Translations under genes and position numbers: made by a program
Source: Neoechinorhynchus agilis
Lineage: Eukaryota > Acanthocephala
Reading direction: 5' to 3'
Length of the DNA: 64,000 nucleotides
Assembly: GCA_051530055.1 (NCBI GenBank)
Contig: CM121341.1
Span: forward strand, 992,001 to 1,056,000
In this document: piece after piece, positions 10,445 to 20,863 of the stretch
Layout: each line of letters begins with the position of its first letter
Numbering within the stretch: the stretch's first letter is position 1
The notes under the pieces: generated by a model
What the model saw: only the letters and a program-made list of their open reading frames with translations
What the model was told of the DNA's origin: nothing
Database searches by the model: none

Positions 10445-10745
10445 TAGACAATAATAAAGTACGGAACGTGCAATCACCACCGTCCGCAAAATCTTAGCTT
10501 CTCTCCTTCCTCGACCGTCGCCATCACGCTGGCAGCATTGCCCCGTTGTACTGCCAGCGAGATATTTTGTCGAAGAAATAAGCCTGCTCGTGCGTCGCCG
10601 GTCGTTTCTCTCAATTTCTTCGAGAGATCCTGGAGCAGAGTGCCGAGCTGCCAAGCGCTCCATACGTATCTACCCCAAAGGGGACAAAATAGTGAGCCCT
10701 TGCTTGTCCCCTTCGGGGTCGAGACGTATGGCGCGCTGATTAAAT
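10445..10745 (-). mobile_element. LINE 3' end, 5'-truncated (lineage 1)
   Basis: On the minus strand this encodes the extreme C-terminus of a non-LTR retrotransposon polyprotein: LLQDLSKKLRETTGDARAGL, then LRQNISLAVQRGNAASVMAT. It closes with CGGACGGTGGTGATTGCACG and a tail. The 5' side (10648-10740) contains a ~33-bp inverted duplication of the VPFGVETYGAL-encoding segment, as seen when LINE insertion is accompanied by 5' inversion. It lies just upstream of presenilin. Confidence 0.85.
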
Positions 10746-10974
10746 CATTTGTCCCTTTTAAGAACGGTTTTTTATTTCTCACGATCTTTCATCCTTTTTA
10801 GACTTTATATTATCAGAACTAATTGTACTAAAAAACTATCAAATATTTCAAAAAATATCCTGGGTTCCGATGGGAACGAAGGAACATCTTTTAGAATTCA
10901 ACATTCCGTTTCTAAATCGTTAATTTTCTGATAAAAAATAGTTAGCGGCCCTGGGTTCAACCATTTTTCAAACC

Positions 10975-11540
10975 AATTGTCTTAATGATAAGAGGTTTTT
11001 AAAAAGACATTTCTTCCCTTTTTGCCACTTCACCGGCTCCTGAAACTTTAAGGGACAAGATTCGGGAAGGTGAAGTCCAAAGGAGACTTCCTCTTTCCCA
11101 CGGAACTATTTAATCGTTTCCCGTCATCTTTACTGATATCGACCGACTCGAGCATAGATGAAATATCCGCCGTTGGCTAAACCCTTGCTGTGGCGATTGG
11201 GCTTAGCTATCGTGTTTGGAACAATGGAATCGGTGGGTTAACCGGTCCGACGGCACCAGTTGTCTTAACGATGAGAGATTTTTAAAATGCAAAGCGACTT
11301 ATCAAGGCATTTCTCCCCTTTTTGCCACTTCACCGGCTCCTGAAACTTTAAGGGACAAGATTCGGGAATGTGAAGTCCAAAGGAGACTTCCTCTTTCCCA
11401 CGGAACTATTTAATCGTTTCCCGTCATCTTTACTGATATCGACCGACTCGAGCATAGATGGAATATCCGCCGTTGCCTAAACCCTTGCTGTGGCGATTGG
11501 GCTTAGCTATCGTGTTTGGAACAATGGAATCGGTTTGTTA
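10975..11540 (+). repeat. Tandem duplication of tafazzin exon 1 and its 5' flank
   Basis: A block of about 280 bp occurs twice, about 10975-11236 and 11258-11536, differing at few positions apart from an extra ~18 bp in the second copy. Each copy ends with a near-identical 75-bp open exon starting ATG (11158 and 11458) that encodes M-[KE]-YPPL-[AP]-KPLLWRLGLAIVFG. A more diverged copy of the block, on the other strand, lies at about 37219-37400. Confidence 0.85.
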
Positions 11541-14500
11541 CTTTGCTATCCCCGTCTTGGCACCGCACTTGCTCGCAGGGATTGAACAATCCACGAATAA
11601 ATGTAATATTCAAGCGAGAACAAAAGAGCGGTCATTTATTTTAGTATCAATCGACGGGAATTCCACGTCAAAAAATGATCATTTAAATATATGTATTCAA
11701 GGAAAAACTAAATATTTTGAACTCTTTTGGTCTGCGAATAAGTCTTTTTGATTAAATGATCAAAGATTAATTCCTGATCGGATTTTACAATGTTTATTTC
11801 CCCTTTTCTGAGTTTATCTTTGCCGTTTTAATCTTTCTGTTTGAAGATTGAATTGTTCATGTTTTTATATGACGGAAAAATAAAAAGAATTTAACTTACA
11901 AGCAAACTTGATAAACGCGTACAATATTGTGCGCCGAAATATCGGAATCAATAAATTCTTTTAATTATTTCGAAATACGAAAACAAAATTACTTTCTCTT
12001 ACGTTTCCCCGGATTGGCAATTTACTTTGAGGAAAGAAAAAAGCCTGCTTATTTTTATTAATTTCATGGCGCGTTCAAAATTTCACTTTCGTTTAACTAA
12101 ATTTATATTTGCAACCTTTTTTATACCTCTATAAACAGATTTTATATTTCTCAGGGAGAGCCTCATATGGATTTAAGACAGTTTAATATCAGGAGAGAAT
12201 CTTTCTCTTCTGCTATCAGTGGTCGGCCGTTTTATTTCTTCATCTGAAAAAATGCGACAATGCACTTTGATTTCAATTACTTTATTCCATTTCGTACACG
12301 AAGTTTTGTGCTCTGTATGGGTAGAATTTGCACTTTATTTTCTATTGATCAAACGAATTTCTCATTCTTTTTCTTTTATTATTGCTTTGATTTCTGAAAC
12401 ATAATATTTTAGAATTTTAATTTTACTTGACATTTGTACGACCCAGATATAGTTGATTTATTTGCCTAGCTTTCGCTGTTTTACGGCTTCAACTGGGCAA
12501 CACGATCTAACGTCGTAAACACTTGCAAATAATTGCCCAGTTGAAGCCTTAAAACGGCGAAAGCTAGGCAAATAAATCAACTATATCTGGGTCGTACAAA
12601 TGTCAAATTAAAATTAAGACATGCGCCTGGAAAATCAAGCAGCGATTCACGCTATTAGACACTGGAGAAGTTTTAATCCGTTTTAGAATCGCGCTTATGG
12701 TATCGGCATCAAGCCGTGCCACAATAAAAGGAGTAAATAATCTGTTCGGCGGGATGATTCGAACGACCAAATTATTTACACTTTCCATTTCTGGTTGGAT
12801 GTTACTCTCGGTTGTGGACAAGTGAGTAAATCCTATAAAGGATTCTAAATTTCAAATGCAAATAGGACTCCTGAACGCTGTAACATGCATTAACGCTGAT
12901 AAGCTGCATTCAATTCTTAATTCGAGAACAACAAATCCTAAACCACTTATTACAGTATCCAACCATACGAGTTGCATGGATGATCCTTTTATATGGGGTT
13001 AGTCAAATTTGAGATTGTCAGGCACACCACAAAGTTCGATTAGGTGAGGCCACGATTAAAAATAAGCTTTTAAAAGTACTAAAAATGTCAATTGGTTTTC
13101 AATGTCTGCCTTATGTATTTGTGAGTCCGGTGCTTCGATTTGAAAACTCTAAAACAGCAGAGCCCAATCTTTTCGTATACAAAAGGGGTCGGCCTCCAGG
13201 CAAAAGATTGTGAGCAAATATCGGATTTAATAAAATTCCTTCAATTTTTCATCGTAATAAACAAACATGAATAGCTCAATCTTCCAACACAAATTTTAAT
13301 TCTTTCTTTTGGTAGTTTGGCCACCCCGGATTAAAATTCACTAATCTATATTTCCCCGATATTTCACCTCTCGGATAATTCCGACATTTCATCAAGGTTT
13401 GTCATTGCCAATCATTAAAAGACGTTAGCAAATCCTGATAATGTCGGAATTATCCGAGAGGTGAAATATCGGGGAAATATAGATTAGTGAATTTTAATCC
13501 GGGGTGGTTTAACTCAGGAAGCAAATTTTAATGCTTTTCAGCGCAAATCAAACTTCAAACACAAATTTTAAGGCAACTATTTTGAAATGGACGTGGTTAA
13601 TCTATAGCGTTAGAAAGCAAAACCGATAAAAATTAAACCGAGATTTTGCACTCACCATTCTATGAAGTCCGTGGATGTGTTCGGCTCATGGTAAGAGACA
13701 GCAATGAGAAGATCCATCAGGGAAGCGGTATAAGTAGAAGATTAATAAAATTTGTATCTCTTCTGGAAAATATTAAGAAGACAGGGACTCTAGCAACATT
13801 GCGCTACCTTCTCGTTTCCCCTTCGTTCGAACGAAATGCACCGCGGGCGTAGGTTAGGCGTTTATTGTTCTAAAAGATAAAAATGAGCATAAATTTCCTA
13901 ACGAATTGATTCGATTCCCAACTCAATCTTTGTGTCCACTTTAAGGAGCACTGCTTAATGTTTCTCATTTTTGGAAATGTGATATGATAAGATACGGCTT
14001 GGGAGCATCGGATATTCTATTCACTAATCCATTGTTTTCTCGTTTCTTTTCTCTTGGACGAGTGATGGCTGTCAAAAGAGGTGAAGGCTTGCAACAGAAA
14101 TCAATGATGCGGGCCTTGGAACTCCTTGGACGCTGCGAATGGCTTCACATGTTCCCGGAAGGTTAGTATTTCTCCTATAGTTCACTTAATAGTTCCAACT
14201 TATTTGCAAAGGGAAAGTTGTAAACGATAAAAAGATTGGAAGATTGAAATGGGGTTGGTTTTACTTGTCTTCTTTAATGATTTCATATTTATTGCCAAAT
14301 TGACAGGAGTAGCAAGTTTGGTGATTGATGCACAGCTCCGATACGGCCACAGTCCAATGGTTCTTCCAATAATGCATTGGGGATTTGAAAACATTCTGCC
14401 CGTGCATCACTACTTTCCACGGATTAATAAACAAATAGGGATTATCGTAGGAGAAGAATTGGATTTTAGTCATTTGATCGATCAAATCGCTCGTCGTCAT

Positions 14501-14650
14501 ACGTCGATGGATCCTATAATTCTCAAGCAAGTGACAATGATTAAAATCACCGAAATAATAAGGGCCAATATGATCAAATTGTACAATCAATTAAACATTA
14601 GAATGATCAGTATAAGTAGAACAAGAGACAACAACAATCTGATCGGTTAG
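11458..14650 (+). CDS. Tafazzin, cardiolipin-remodelling acyltransferase
   Basis: Proposed exons: 11458-11532, 12794-12821, 12866-12997, 13794-13848, 13992-14161, 14212-14253, 14307-14650, giving ~281 aa with all phases matching. The N-terminus is KPLLWRLGLAIVFG, then VGCYSRLWTRLLN, which aligns with the tafazzin membrane anchor. The acyltransferase motif I is NHTSCMDDPFIW (HX4D). ILFTNPLFSRFFSLGR, VKRGEGLQQKSM and the FPEGKV motif follow, then RLKWG and VLPIMHWGFENILP. Tafazzin transfers acyl chains between phospholipids to mature cardiolipin on mitochondrial membranes. Two oddities stand out. Exon 1 exists in two near-identical tandem copies (11158 and 11458). The proposed 28-nt exon 2 lacks an AG acceptor: the base before it is TTTCTG, and the frame is closed by TGA 41 bp upstream, so either a non-canonical site, a mutation or a sequencing error is involved. 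Introns 1 and 3 each contain a long foldback hairpin. Confidence 0.88.
11905..11965 (+). repeat. Hammerhead-like repeat, GAAATATCGG family
   Basis: CTTGATAA at 11907, an extended stem GCGTACAAT/ATTGTGCGC with almost no loop, then CGAAATATCGG and an AT-rich TTCTTTTAATTATTTCG tail. It lies inside the first tafazzin intron. It is one of the cleaner single copies of this family. Confidence 0.65.
12416..12616. repeat. Foldback hairpin, CGAAAGCTAGG family, in tafazzin intron 1
   Basis: Arms of about 84 bp at 12416-12500 and 12533-12616, nearly perfect inverted copies around a ~32-bp loop. Each arm carries GTTGAAGCC, a short loop, CGGCGAAAGCTAGG, a degraded version of the CTGAAGA-A-GCCG-loop-CGGC-GAAAGCTAGG motif found complete at 18404-18428 on the minus strand. 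Confidence 0.85.
13190..13265 (+). repeat. Fragment of the GAAATATCGG family
   Basis: Contains AAGATTGTGAGCAAATATCGG followed by TTTAATAAAATTCCTTCAAT and TTTTTCATCG...AAACAAACATG. The tail matches the copies at 18480-18550 (minus) and 57050-57115. The 5' half of the core is missing. It lies in tafazzin intron 3. Confidence 0.6.
13317..13510. repeat. Foldback hairpin with TGTCGGAATTATCCGA core, in tafazzin intron 3
   Basis: Arms 13319-13390 and 13434-13508 are inverted copies of ~72 bp. The right arm reads CTGATAA, T, GTCGG, AATTA, TCCGA, then GAGGTGAAATATCGG. The left arm on the minus strand reads TTGATGAAATGTCGG. This core is shared with the tandem array at 38.4-39.0 kb and the fragment at 39.84 kb. 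Confidence 0.85.
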
Positions 14651-14844
14651 GAGACTCCGTTGAAATGACTAAAATATACGTGATCTCGGTTTAAATTTTT
14701 TAAAAAGATATGTATTTTTAACAATTTCTTAGACGATCGCCCACTTATCCGTTTAATATTCAATGCTTCAGCAGAACGATCTTAGTTTCTATGGCAACTA
14801 GGCATTTAAAAGAAGGTATAGATGATTTGTGGTAATTTTGAAGC

Positions 14845-15606
14845 ATGTCAAGACGTGGTTGGTCGTTTGAAAGCAACGGGGCCAGTGATATCGAAGAGGA
14901 AGAAACGGATTCTGATGATAGTTCGTCCGATCATCGTCGCCTAATTCGTACAGGGAGGAACTTTTTGCCCCGAATGCGTATGGACGACTTTGGCGAAATG
15001 GAAGGCGACGACGAAAGTTCAACGGATGATGACGGATTTTTTCAACTTTCACAATCTCTGACTCCACCCGGTCGGGTGATTCCAGATCCGGCAACCGATG
15101 AATTTATGCACCCAACTGAACGAGCATTTCTACAAGATTTGCGACGAGTAATTGGAGGATTATACCAAGCTTTGAACCAAATTCGGAGTACGGGAGCTAT
15201 ACATCAACGGGAAGCCGGCGACTTTGACCAGCTAGCTAGAAATATTAGTGGGATGAATTTTATGGTTGAAAGAAACATTTTTGACCCCGTTAGTGTTGTG
15301 TTGATCCGAAGACATTTATTCGGAGCCATGATCGATCTTAACGAATTATCTGCTAGATATCCATGGATCGGACGGATACATACTCATGCCCTTCGTGTTG
15401 ACATTGTCCACGTCTTAAATCTAATTGACAATCGACTCCAAGGTACGGATGGAGTACAATTTCGACGCAACTTTCTGTTTCACCACACCAATAATAGAAA
15501 TGGACGGGCAAGGCCACATAATGACTTCGCTCACATGGGTCCACCGGATAACAATAATCCAATGAATTCGGATGACGATGATGATAGTGACTATTGGAGT
15601 TACTAA
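14845..15606 (+). CDS. Acidic protein of unknown function
   Basis: A single open frame of 253 aa with ATG at 14845 and TAA at 15604, followed directly by an AATAAA-like signal. Residues 15-70 are rich in D, E and S (EEEETDSDDSSSD, EGDDESSTDDD). The middle (about 90-205) is a mixed helical region: TERAFLQDLRRVIGGLYQAL, IDLNELSARYPWIGRIHTH, VDIVHVLNLIDNRLQG. The end is again Asn/Asp-rich (DDDDDSDYWSY). No signal peptide or TM segment. It starts 195 bp after the tafazzin stop on the same strand. I do not recognise the family; acidic flanks around a folded core are common in chaperone-like or chromatin-associated proteins, but that is only a guess. Confidence 0.7.
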   Translation: MSRRGWSFESNGASDIEEEETDSDDSSSDHRRLIRTGRNFLPRMRMDDFGEMEGDDESSTDDDGFFQLSQSLTPPGRVIPDPATDEFMHPTERAFLQDLRRVIGGLYQALNQIRSTGAIHQREAGDFDQLARNISGMNFMVERNIFDPVSVVLIRRHLFGAMIDLNELSARYPWIGRIHTHALRVDIVHVLNLIDNRLQGTDGVQFRRNFLFHHTNNRNGRARPHNDFAHMGPPDNNNPMNSDDDDDSDYWSY

Positions 15607-15746
15607 TAAATGCCGATGATGTTTATCATTAAGAATTAAATCATCTTTACTGAATTATAGGGTATTTAAAAAAATTGTTCTCAAAATATCTTTATGCATA
15701 TGATCGCATTATTCAAAAAGTCTGAGCTCATATTTATTTTTGACAT

Positions 15747-15987
15747 TTAATCTAAACATAAAAATCGATGGCTGATAGAGGTTAAAAGTATTTTGTAGAG
15801 GAAACTCACCGCCATTTTTAGATTCAGTGTTCAATCGCTTCGATGCATTTGCCATGGCGTCCCGTTTTTCTCGGATAGGAGCTGCAATATAGTATCCCAT
15901 TCCAATGCCGACAACAACAATAAACGTGAGGTCAAACCATTGGACTGCGCCGCGCCGTGGAGATAGAAATCTAAGGAAATACGACAT
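15747..15987 (-). CDS. Small single-pass membrane protein, unknown
   Basis: ATG at 15987. The first exon encodes PRRGAVQWFDLTFIVVVGIG, then a GMGYYIAAPIREKRDA stretch, so one TM segment at about residues 17-33 is followed by a basic stretch, a pattern typical of small mitochondrial inner-membrane proteins. A good donor GGCG|GTGAGT lies at 15809. An acceptor GTTTAG at 15752 would add only two bases before a TAA, giving a ~60-aa product. Without the splice the frame stays open to about 15709 (92 aa). It is convergent with the acidic gene. The family was not recognised. Confidence 0.55.
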
Positions 15988-15989
15988 CT

Positions 15990-17280
15990 ACAGAGAGATT
16001 ATTAAGAAAAATAAAAGATTTTGTTGGATCTACGGGTAAAAATGGGCGAAATAATGCCGGAAGGAAACATAATCGATTTAGCGTTAGATTCTACAATGAT
16101 CTTCCATGAAGCGAAAAATCAACGATCATTGTAAAACCTTTCAAAGGAACATAATTTGAAAATGATAAATTCAAACGAGTTTCAAAGGTCATATGAAGAT
16201 CAATGGAGCTCGGCAATAAGCTATTAATCATTTTTGGATGCTCTAGAAAATTCCATAGTTTCAAAGGAAATTTCTTTCGAGAATTAAACACTTGATGGTA
16301 CGTCTCTCATCCCTACGACCACAATTTAATTCTTCCTTTTGCATGAGCACTTTACTCGTAATCCTAATTCGTTTCATCCTCTCTCGGCCTTCGCTTCTTT
16401 TTCCATACTGCTCAATCTTCTCGGATATCATCGTCCGAGATGAAACCAACGTCGCAAACTCTCCGGCAAACAATAACCGCCAATCCCTACCCGAACGGAC
16501 ATCTTCCGACCGGATTTACCCATCCGACTGAACCCGTAATTCACTCAAAAATCAACAACCGCATGTTTATGAGGACAAGCACAAATAATAAAACGTGTTA
16601 TTATTATATAACAACAACAATTGAGCCCCAAGCATCTAACTATTTTTATCAGAGAATCAGTTGCACGATTCCAAGAAAGAGAATGCTGGATCCTTGAGAA
16701 AGTGGAATTATGAAAGACCAATTAAAAAATATTCGATTTGTAATTTATTCCCAAGGATCGCATTTGGGATGTGAGATGCGTAAATTGGAACACAAAATGC
16801 AAGGTTTTTCGCTGATTTACTTAAAACATTCTCTCAATCTCGCAAACGATCGAAGATTCGAAAACGATCTCGATTGATTTTGAGGGTGGTGTTCGTGAGA
16901 TATAAGTTTTTTTACTGATTCGGAAAGCCGTTTATATCATATAAAAGTAGCTAATGTCGTTCTTAGTAAAATGTTTGACCGAAATGGTTAGAGCAATTGA
17001 GGCATTTCATTTGTGATTTGACTTTAGTTGGGTTTTTGTGATTCAAAGATTTTTCGCTCTAATTTCGCTGAATTCGGCATTGTATTTTCTGCTATACCCG
17101 ATTTCCCACATTAATTTTACTACGACCCTCGATGATGGCGTATATTTTTAAAGAATCTACTCCTTTTCTTGTACTTGGACAATTTTAATAGATTGTCTCA
17201 AGTAGAATACAAATCTAAGTTGTTTTTTTACAACCAACATAATATATTTTTAATAATTCAAACAATCTGTTTGAAGCACA
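15990..17280. other. Intergenic stretch, nothing recognised
   Basis: AT-rich with several short open frames on both strands (for example around 16292-16697) that have no family resemblance. A short inverted pair around AACGATCATTG at 16095-16130 is the only structure I noticed. Confidence 0.45.
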
Positions 17281-17282
17281 CT

Positions 17283-18320
17283 CACCACCTCCCGCCAAAT
17301 TCCAGCTTTTGTCCTCCCTCGACCGTCGCCATCACGCTAGCAGCATTGCCTCGTTGTACTGCTAGCGCGATATTTTGTCGAAGGAATACGCCTGCTCTTG
17401 AGTCTCGGGTTGCCTGTCTCAATTTCTTCGAGAGATCCTGGAGCAGAGTGCCGAGCTGCCGAGCGCTCCATACGTCTCTACCCCAAAGGGGACAAAATAG
17501 TGAGCCCTCGATAACTGAATATATTTCCGTATTTTCCTCCCTTCCGCTGCTGCTGGCTGCGAGGGTGTCCGCACACGTGGCGTCCCAGAGAAGACATATG
17601 CCCTCCCGCCACGGGAAGACCGAAATTCCATCGGGCCTACGGTCGTCTAGTCGACAAAGATGGGCGGGGTTCCAAGATGTTGGGGAAGTTCGCCGTTCTC
17701 AACGCCCGAGAAATTACGCTGTTGATCTCAGAATGGCGTGAGAACCTTTCTCCTGACTTTCGGCAAACGAGACCGTGTCGCCCGAAAGCATAAACCAAAG
17801 ATCCACCTCAACAGCGATGGGGCGTGCATATCGGGAGACCAAGTCTTAAGAACACTGCGATCCTCGTTACCTCATCAGTGAGAAGAGTTCCCACAGATGC
17901 CAGAGGAACAGCTTCCAACTACGCCCCCGATTCTCGTGTCGAAACTGCCAACAATCTAGCCCGGACGACCTTATCGCGAGAACCTGAAAGTAGAGGGCTG
18001 TGAGCTCTCGCGACGAGAGGTCTGTTCCAGATCGTCTGTCTGAGGCCATTCACGGCAACATGGTTAGCGCCTGTCTGCTGGCACCATTCCTCAACCGCCA
18101 CCACGAAATCCTGGTCAAGACAGAACTTTTCCTTCAAAATTTTCTTCGATACTGGTAGGCTCCCCTCAAACGATCCAAGAAAGGCCGGCAAAGCAAGGTC
18201 CACTAGTGCCCGAATCCCCAATCCCCCAGATGACACAGGCAAAGAAGCTTGTTGCCACGCCTAATCCGAGAGCTGGAATTTAAAATACGCTCGAGGCAAG
18301 CCCTCACCTTATCGTCGAGC
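17283..18320 (-). mobile_element. LINE 3' part, ~1 kb, decayed (lineage 1)
   Basis: Minus-strand reading gives the characteristic C-terminal region of a non-LTR retrotransposon polyprotein downstream of the reverse transcriptase: AWQQASLPVSSGGLGIRALV, then ARLLAVSTRESGAW, then YFVPFGVETYGALG and QRGNAASVMAT. It ends with GGCGGGAGGTGGTGA. The coding frame is broken in places, so this is a dead copy. It is the longest LINE piece in the window and identifies the five shorter fragments. Clade (Jockey, CR1 or I type) cannot be told from this end alone. Confidence 0.88.
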
Positions 18321-18384
18321 TTTTTTGTTTAAAGATTTAATTATTTATTGATGATTGTTTGATTGACAATCCGACTGAAAGAGA

Positions 18385-18432
18385 GTTTATTGAAACACCT
18401 AGCTTTCGCCGTCCAACGGCTTCTTCAGGGTG
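18385..18432 (-). repeat. Hammerhead-like core, best single example
   Basis: On the minus strand: CTGAAGA (18428-18422), A, GCCG, TTGGA, CGGC, GAAA (18407-18404), then GCTAGGTGTTTCAATAAA. Both conserved core strands flank a perfect 4-bp stem with a 5-base loop. One extra A follows CTGAAGA compared with the textbook hammerhead. It lies next to the upstream edge of the LINE fragment. Confidence 0.65.
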
Positions 18433-18479
18433 TAATCTACAATGCGAGTGAAGTGGAGTGGAAGTTCACATTATTCATG

Positions 18480-18565
18480 TTTTTTATGGCGGAAAAATTG
18501 AAGGAATTTGGGTTAAATCCGATATCTCAGCGCACAATCTTGTGCCTGTAACAAGGTTGTTTAAG
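18480..18565 (-). repeat. GAAATATCGG-family repeat, minus strand
   Basis: Minus-strand reading gives CCTTGTTACAGGCACAAGATTGTGCGC, then TGAGATATCGGATTTAAC, then AATTCCTTCAATTTTTCCGC and CATAAAAAACATG. This is a diverged copy of the family at 11907 and 57030, adjacent to the copy of the other hammerhead-like family at 18404. Confidence 0.6.
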
Positions 18566-18569
18566 TGTT

Positions 18570-19060
18570 TCGATTGTTTTTCGCGTTTCCGCCATAAAAA
18601 ACAAATTAAGGTTTACTTTTTTTCGATTCAGACTCTCCATTTCCTTGCCTCCTTGAAGACACTCTTAAGACTAATGGCGTAATTTGTCACAATCAAGCAA
18701 AAACCTAATTTCGGTTACGGATAAGCGGAAAATGCTATCAATCAGACTTAAGCACCGTTTAAATGACTTTTATATCCTTGGCCCGTAAACCGTTGCACAT
18801 TTTGATCGACTAACGAATTATTAAGGACTTTAAAAATGCTTCTGAACCCCCGGATATGTGGAAAGGTCACACAGATCGCTTTCAACAACCCCGCCAAGTA
18901 GTACTCGATCGAAGTGTTTAATGGTGGATTCGACACTCGTTTTGTATTGTTTGTGAGTCGATTAAAGTGTTCATTTGTGAAGGATTGTTATGCGTCGGTT
19001 ATGAGAGGGTGCGTTCTCATTCACTTGCGAGTTGGAGATTAACAAATGTAACAAATCATC
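18570..19060. other. Intergenic stretch, nothing recognised
   Basis: No gene, hairpin or transposon piece recognised between the repeat cluster and the stop codon of the coiled-coil gene. Confidence 0.45.
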
Positions 19061-19066
19061 CGAAGA

Positions 19067-20399
19067 TTATTGAGACGAGGCTATTTTGTCATCTTCATGT
19101 GTAAGGGTTCCATTTAAATTGAACTTGAGTTGCTCGTTCTCACATTCAAGTCGCTTCCGTTCAATCACTTCACGACCTAATTTCTCGTTTAATCTCGTAG
19201 CTCGGATTTGTGCGGATCGGTTCTTCTCTTGCTGGATTCGTATCATCGCCAACAGATTCTCCTTTTCGCGTTCACACTTATCCAATCGATCACGAAGACG
19301 GCTAGCTTCAGCAGCCTCCGTCTTCAATTGTTCGCATCTACATCTCATCTGATACAACTCATCCATCTTGAGATCAAGAATGGATCTAAGACTCGTTACC
19401 TCATGTTCCAACATTGACCGAGAAAACTCTTCCACGCACGGTGCAACCACCGATACTCTTCGCTGCTTCTCTTCAATCACTCCATTAGGTCGCATCTTTG
19501 AACGTAGCCTTTCTATTTGCCGATCGAACACATCAATACGATCGCATACACCTTTGATCAATTTCGTACAATTGTTTGTAATTGTGTCCTTCATTTCGTA
19601 AACAATAGGAAAATCACCGAGCTTGTCGTTAAGTTTATCTACCCTTTGCTCGATAATCGATGCTCGGTCACTAAACTCACGTGTCAAAAGTTCCATCCGT
19701 ACTCGCAAAAGCTTAAATCCATTCAATACTTTCTGCTCATTTAACATGCCAATACTGCATTGCATTGCTTTTGGACAAGCAGAAATATCGCCCCAATGGC
19801 ATTGAACACCACGTTCAAATTTCTCAGGACGTTGTTTCAAAGACAGTAAAGGAACTACGGCTTGCTCCAGGATATCAAGTCGCGCTTTTAATTCGTCCAC
19901 GGTTGGTTGAGGATCAGTTGGTGTGGTCGTCGAAGCTGCGGGTTTCAGTGTAAGCTTGGTTCCACAAGTAAGGTCCGGCGTATGGTGTTTTTCATTCACT
20001 CTAGAGTTTCTGTATTCGGGAAACTCTTTCTTTTCAACGATAAGAATTTTTAGAGCCCTATAAATATTGAAATCTGCCGAAAAAAAGAATTTGCCCCAAG
20101 TAAGGCCGAACACGTGCGCCGGACCTGGTCTTCGGTTGTCGCCTAGACCGATGTATACATCCGGAGCCTCCTATTCTAACAGACGCTGCTGGCTGAGAAA
20201 CCATAATTGTCACGGACCCGGCATTCAAGGCTGGATTCATCGGTTCTGTTTGTGTCTCAGCAGTCGTAGTTCTTGACTCTGCTAGAACTACTGTATCCGT
20301 CGAACGATCTTTTTTCACTGCTGGTAAGTTTTCGCATTGCTGCTCTTGCTGGTTAGGGTTTGGTACTAAATGGGAGCGGGAGATGGAGGAGTTACGCAA
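19067..20399 (-). CDS. Coiled-coil protein, unknown family
   Basis: The main open frame runs from about 20050 to a stop at 19067 (continuous to ATG 20113). A second frame at about 20399-20150 (PNPNQQEQQCENLPAVKKDR, TAETQTEPMNPALN) overlaps its upstream end and is likely the preceding exon; acceptor ATTTATAG near 20055 fits, but the donor was not settled. The product starts with a disordered T/P-rich part and has a region with scattered Cys (FERGVQCHWGDISACPKAMQ). Roughly the last 110 residues are a strong heptad coiled coil (EEFSRSMLEHEVTSLRSIL, RLRDRLDKCEREKENLLAMI, RLNEKLGREVIERKRLECE). A cytoskeletal or centrosomal scaffold is possible, but I do not recognise the family. Confidence 0.65.
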
Positions 20400-20863
20400 A
20401 TCGATTGTTTCCCCTTAAAAAAAGAGATGTATTTTCTCTCATGTGCCCAGTGGCACCTGTCACAAGATAGCCCATTAGATTCCTATTAGATTTATCAAAT
20501 GTTACTGACATCTTCGAGGCATTCATCGGAAATGAGACGACATACCCCATAATCCCTCAGGAGTAAATATCCACCATAGCCACCGTTGAATCACGCAGTA
20601 GACGGCCACAATCAGGCTGATCTGCTCCATCAGTCGACGACCTTTGTCTTCGTTCATAAGGAGTTTAAATGACTAATAAAGCAGAATATTCCCTTCTCTA
20701 TTGTGGGCAACTGAGTCACCTAGCTTCCTCCTCTCCGTTTCCCAACAACCCCTAGGATATTATACCTTGTTTAGGCTGGCGTGTCGAGTGCCCTCTAACA
20801 TTGTCGGTGGTAATCGATCCCATTTCGTCTTCCTCCTTCGACTTACTTTCCTTCTGAGTATCG

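Noticed and set aside
10940-10985. GGGTTCAACC resembling a tRNA B box
   Set aside because: The flanking bases do not form a T-arm and no A box or acceptor stem is present.
12603-12821. Minus-strand 72-aa open frame (VVRIIPPNRLFTPFIVARLD)
   Set aside because: It overlaps tafazzin exon 2 on the other strand and has no splice context; the tafazzin match is far stronger.
14249-14650. Reading this as a separate 133-aa gene
   Set aside because: It is the last tafazzin exon; the first ~19 codons are intron, ending at the CAG acceptor at 14306.
19086-20276. Several plus-strand frames of 60-88 aa
   Set aside because: All lie antisense to the coiled-coil gene and are shadows of it.
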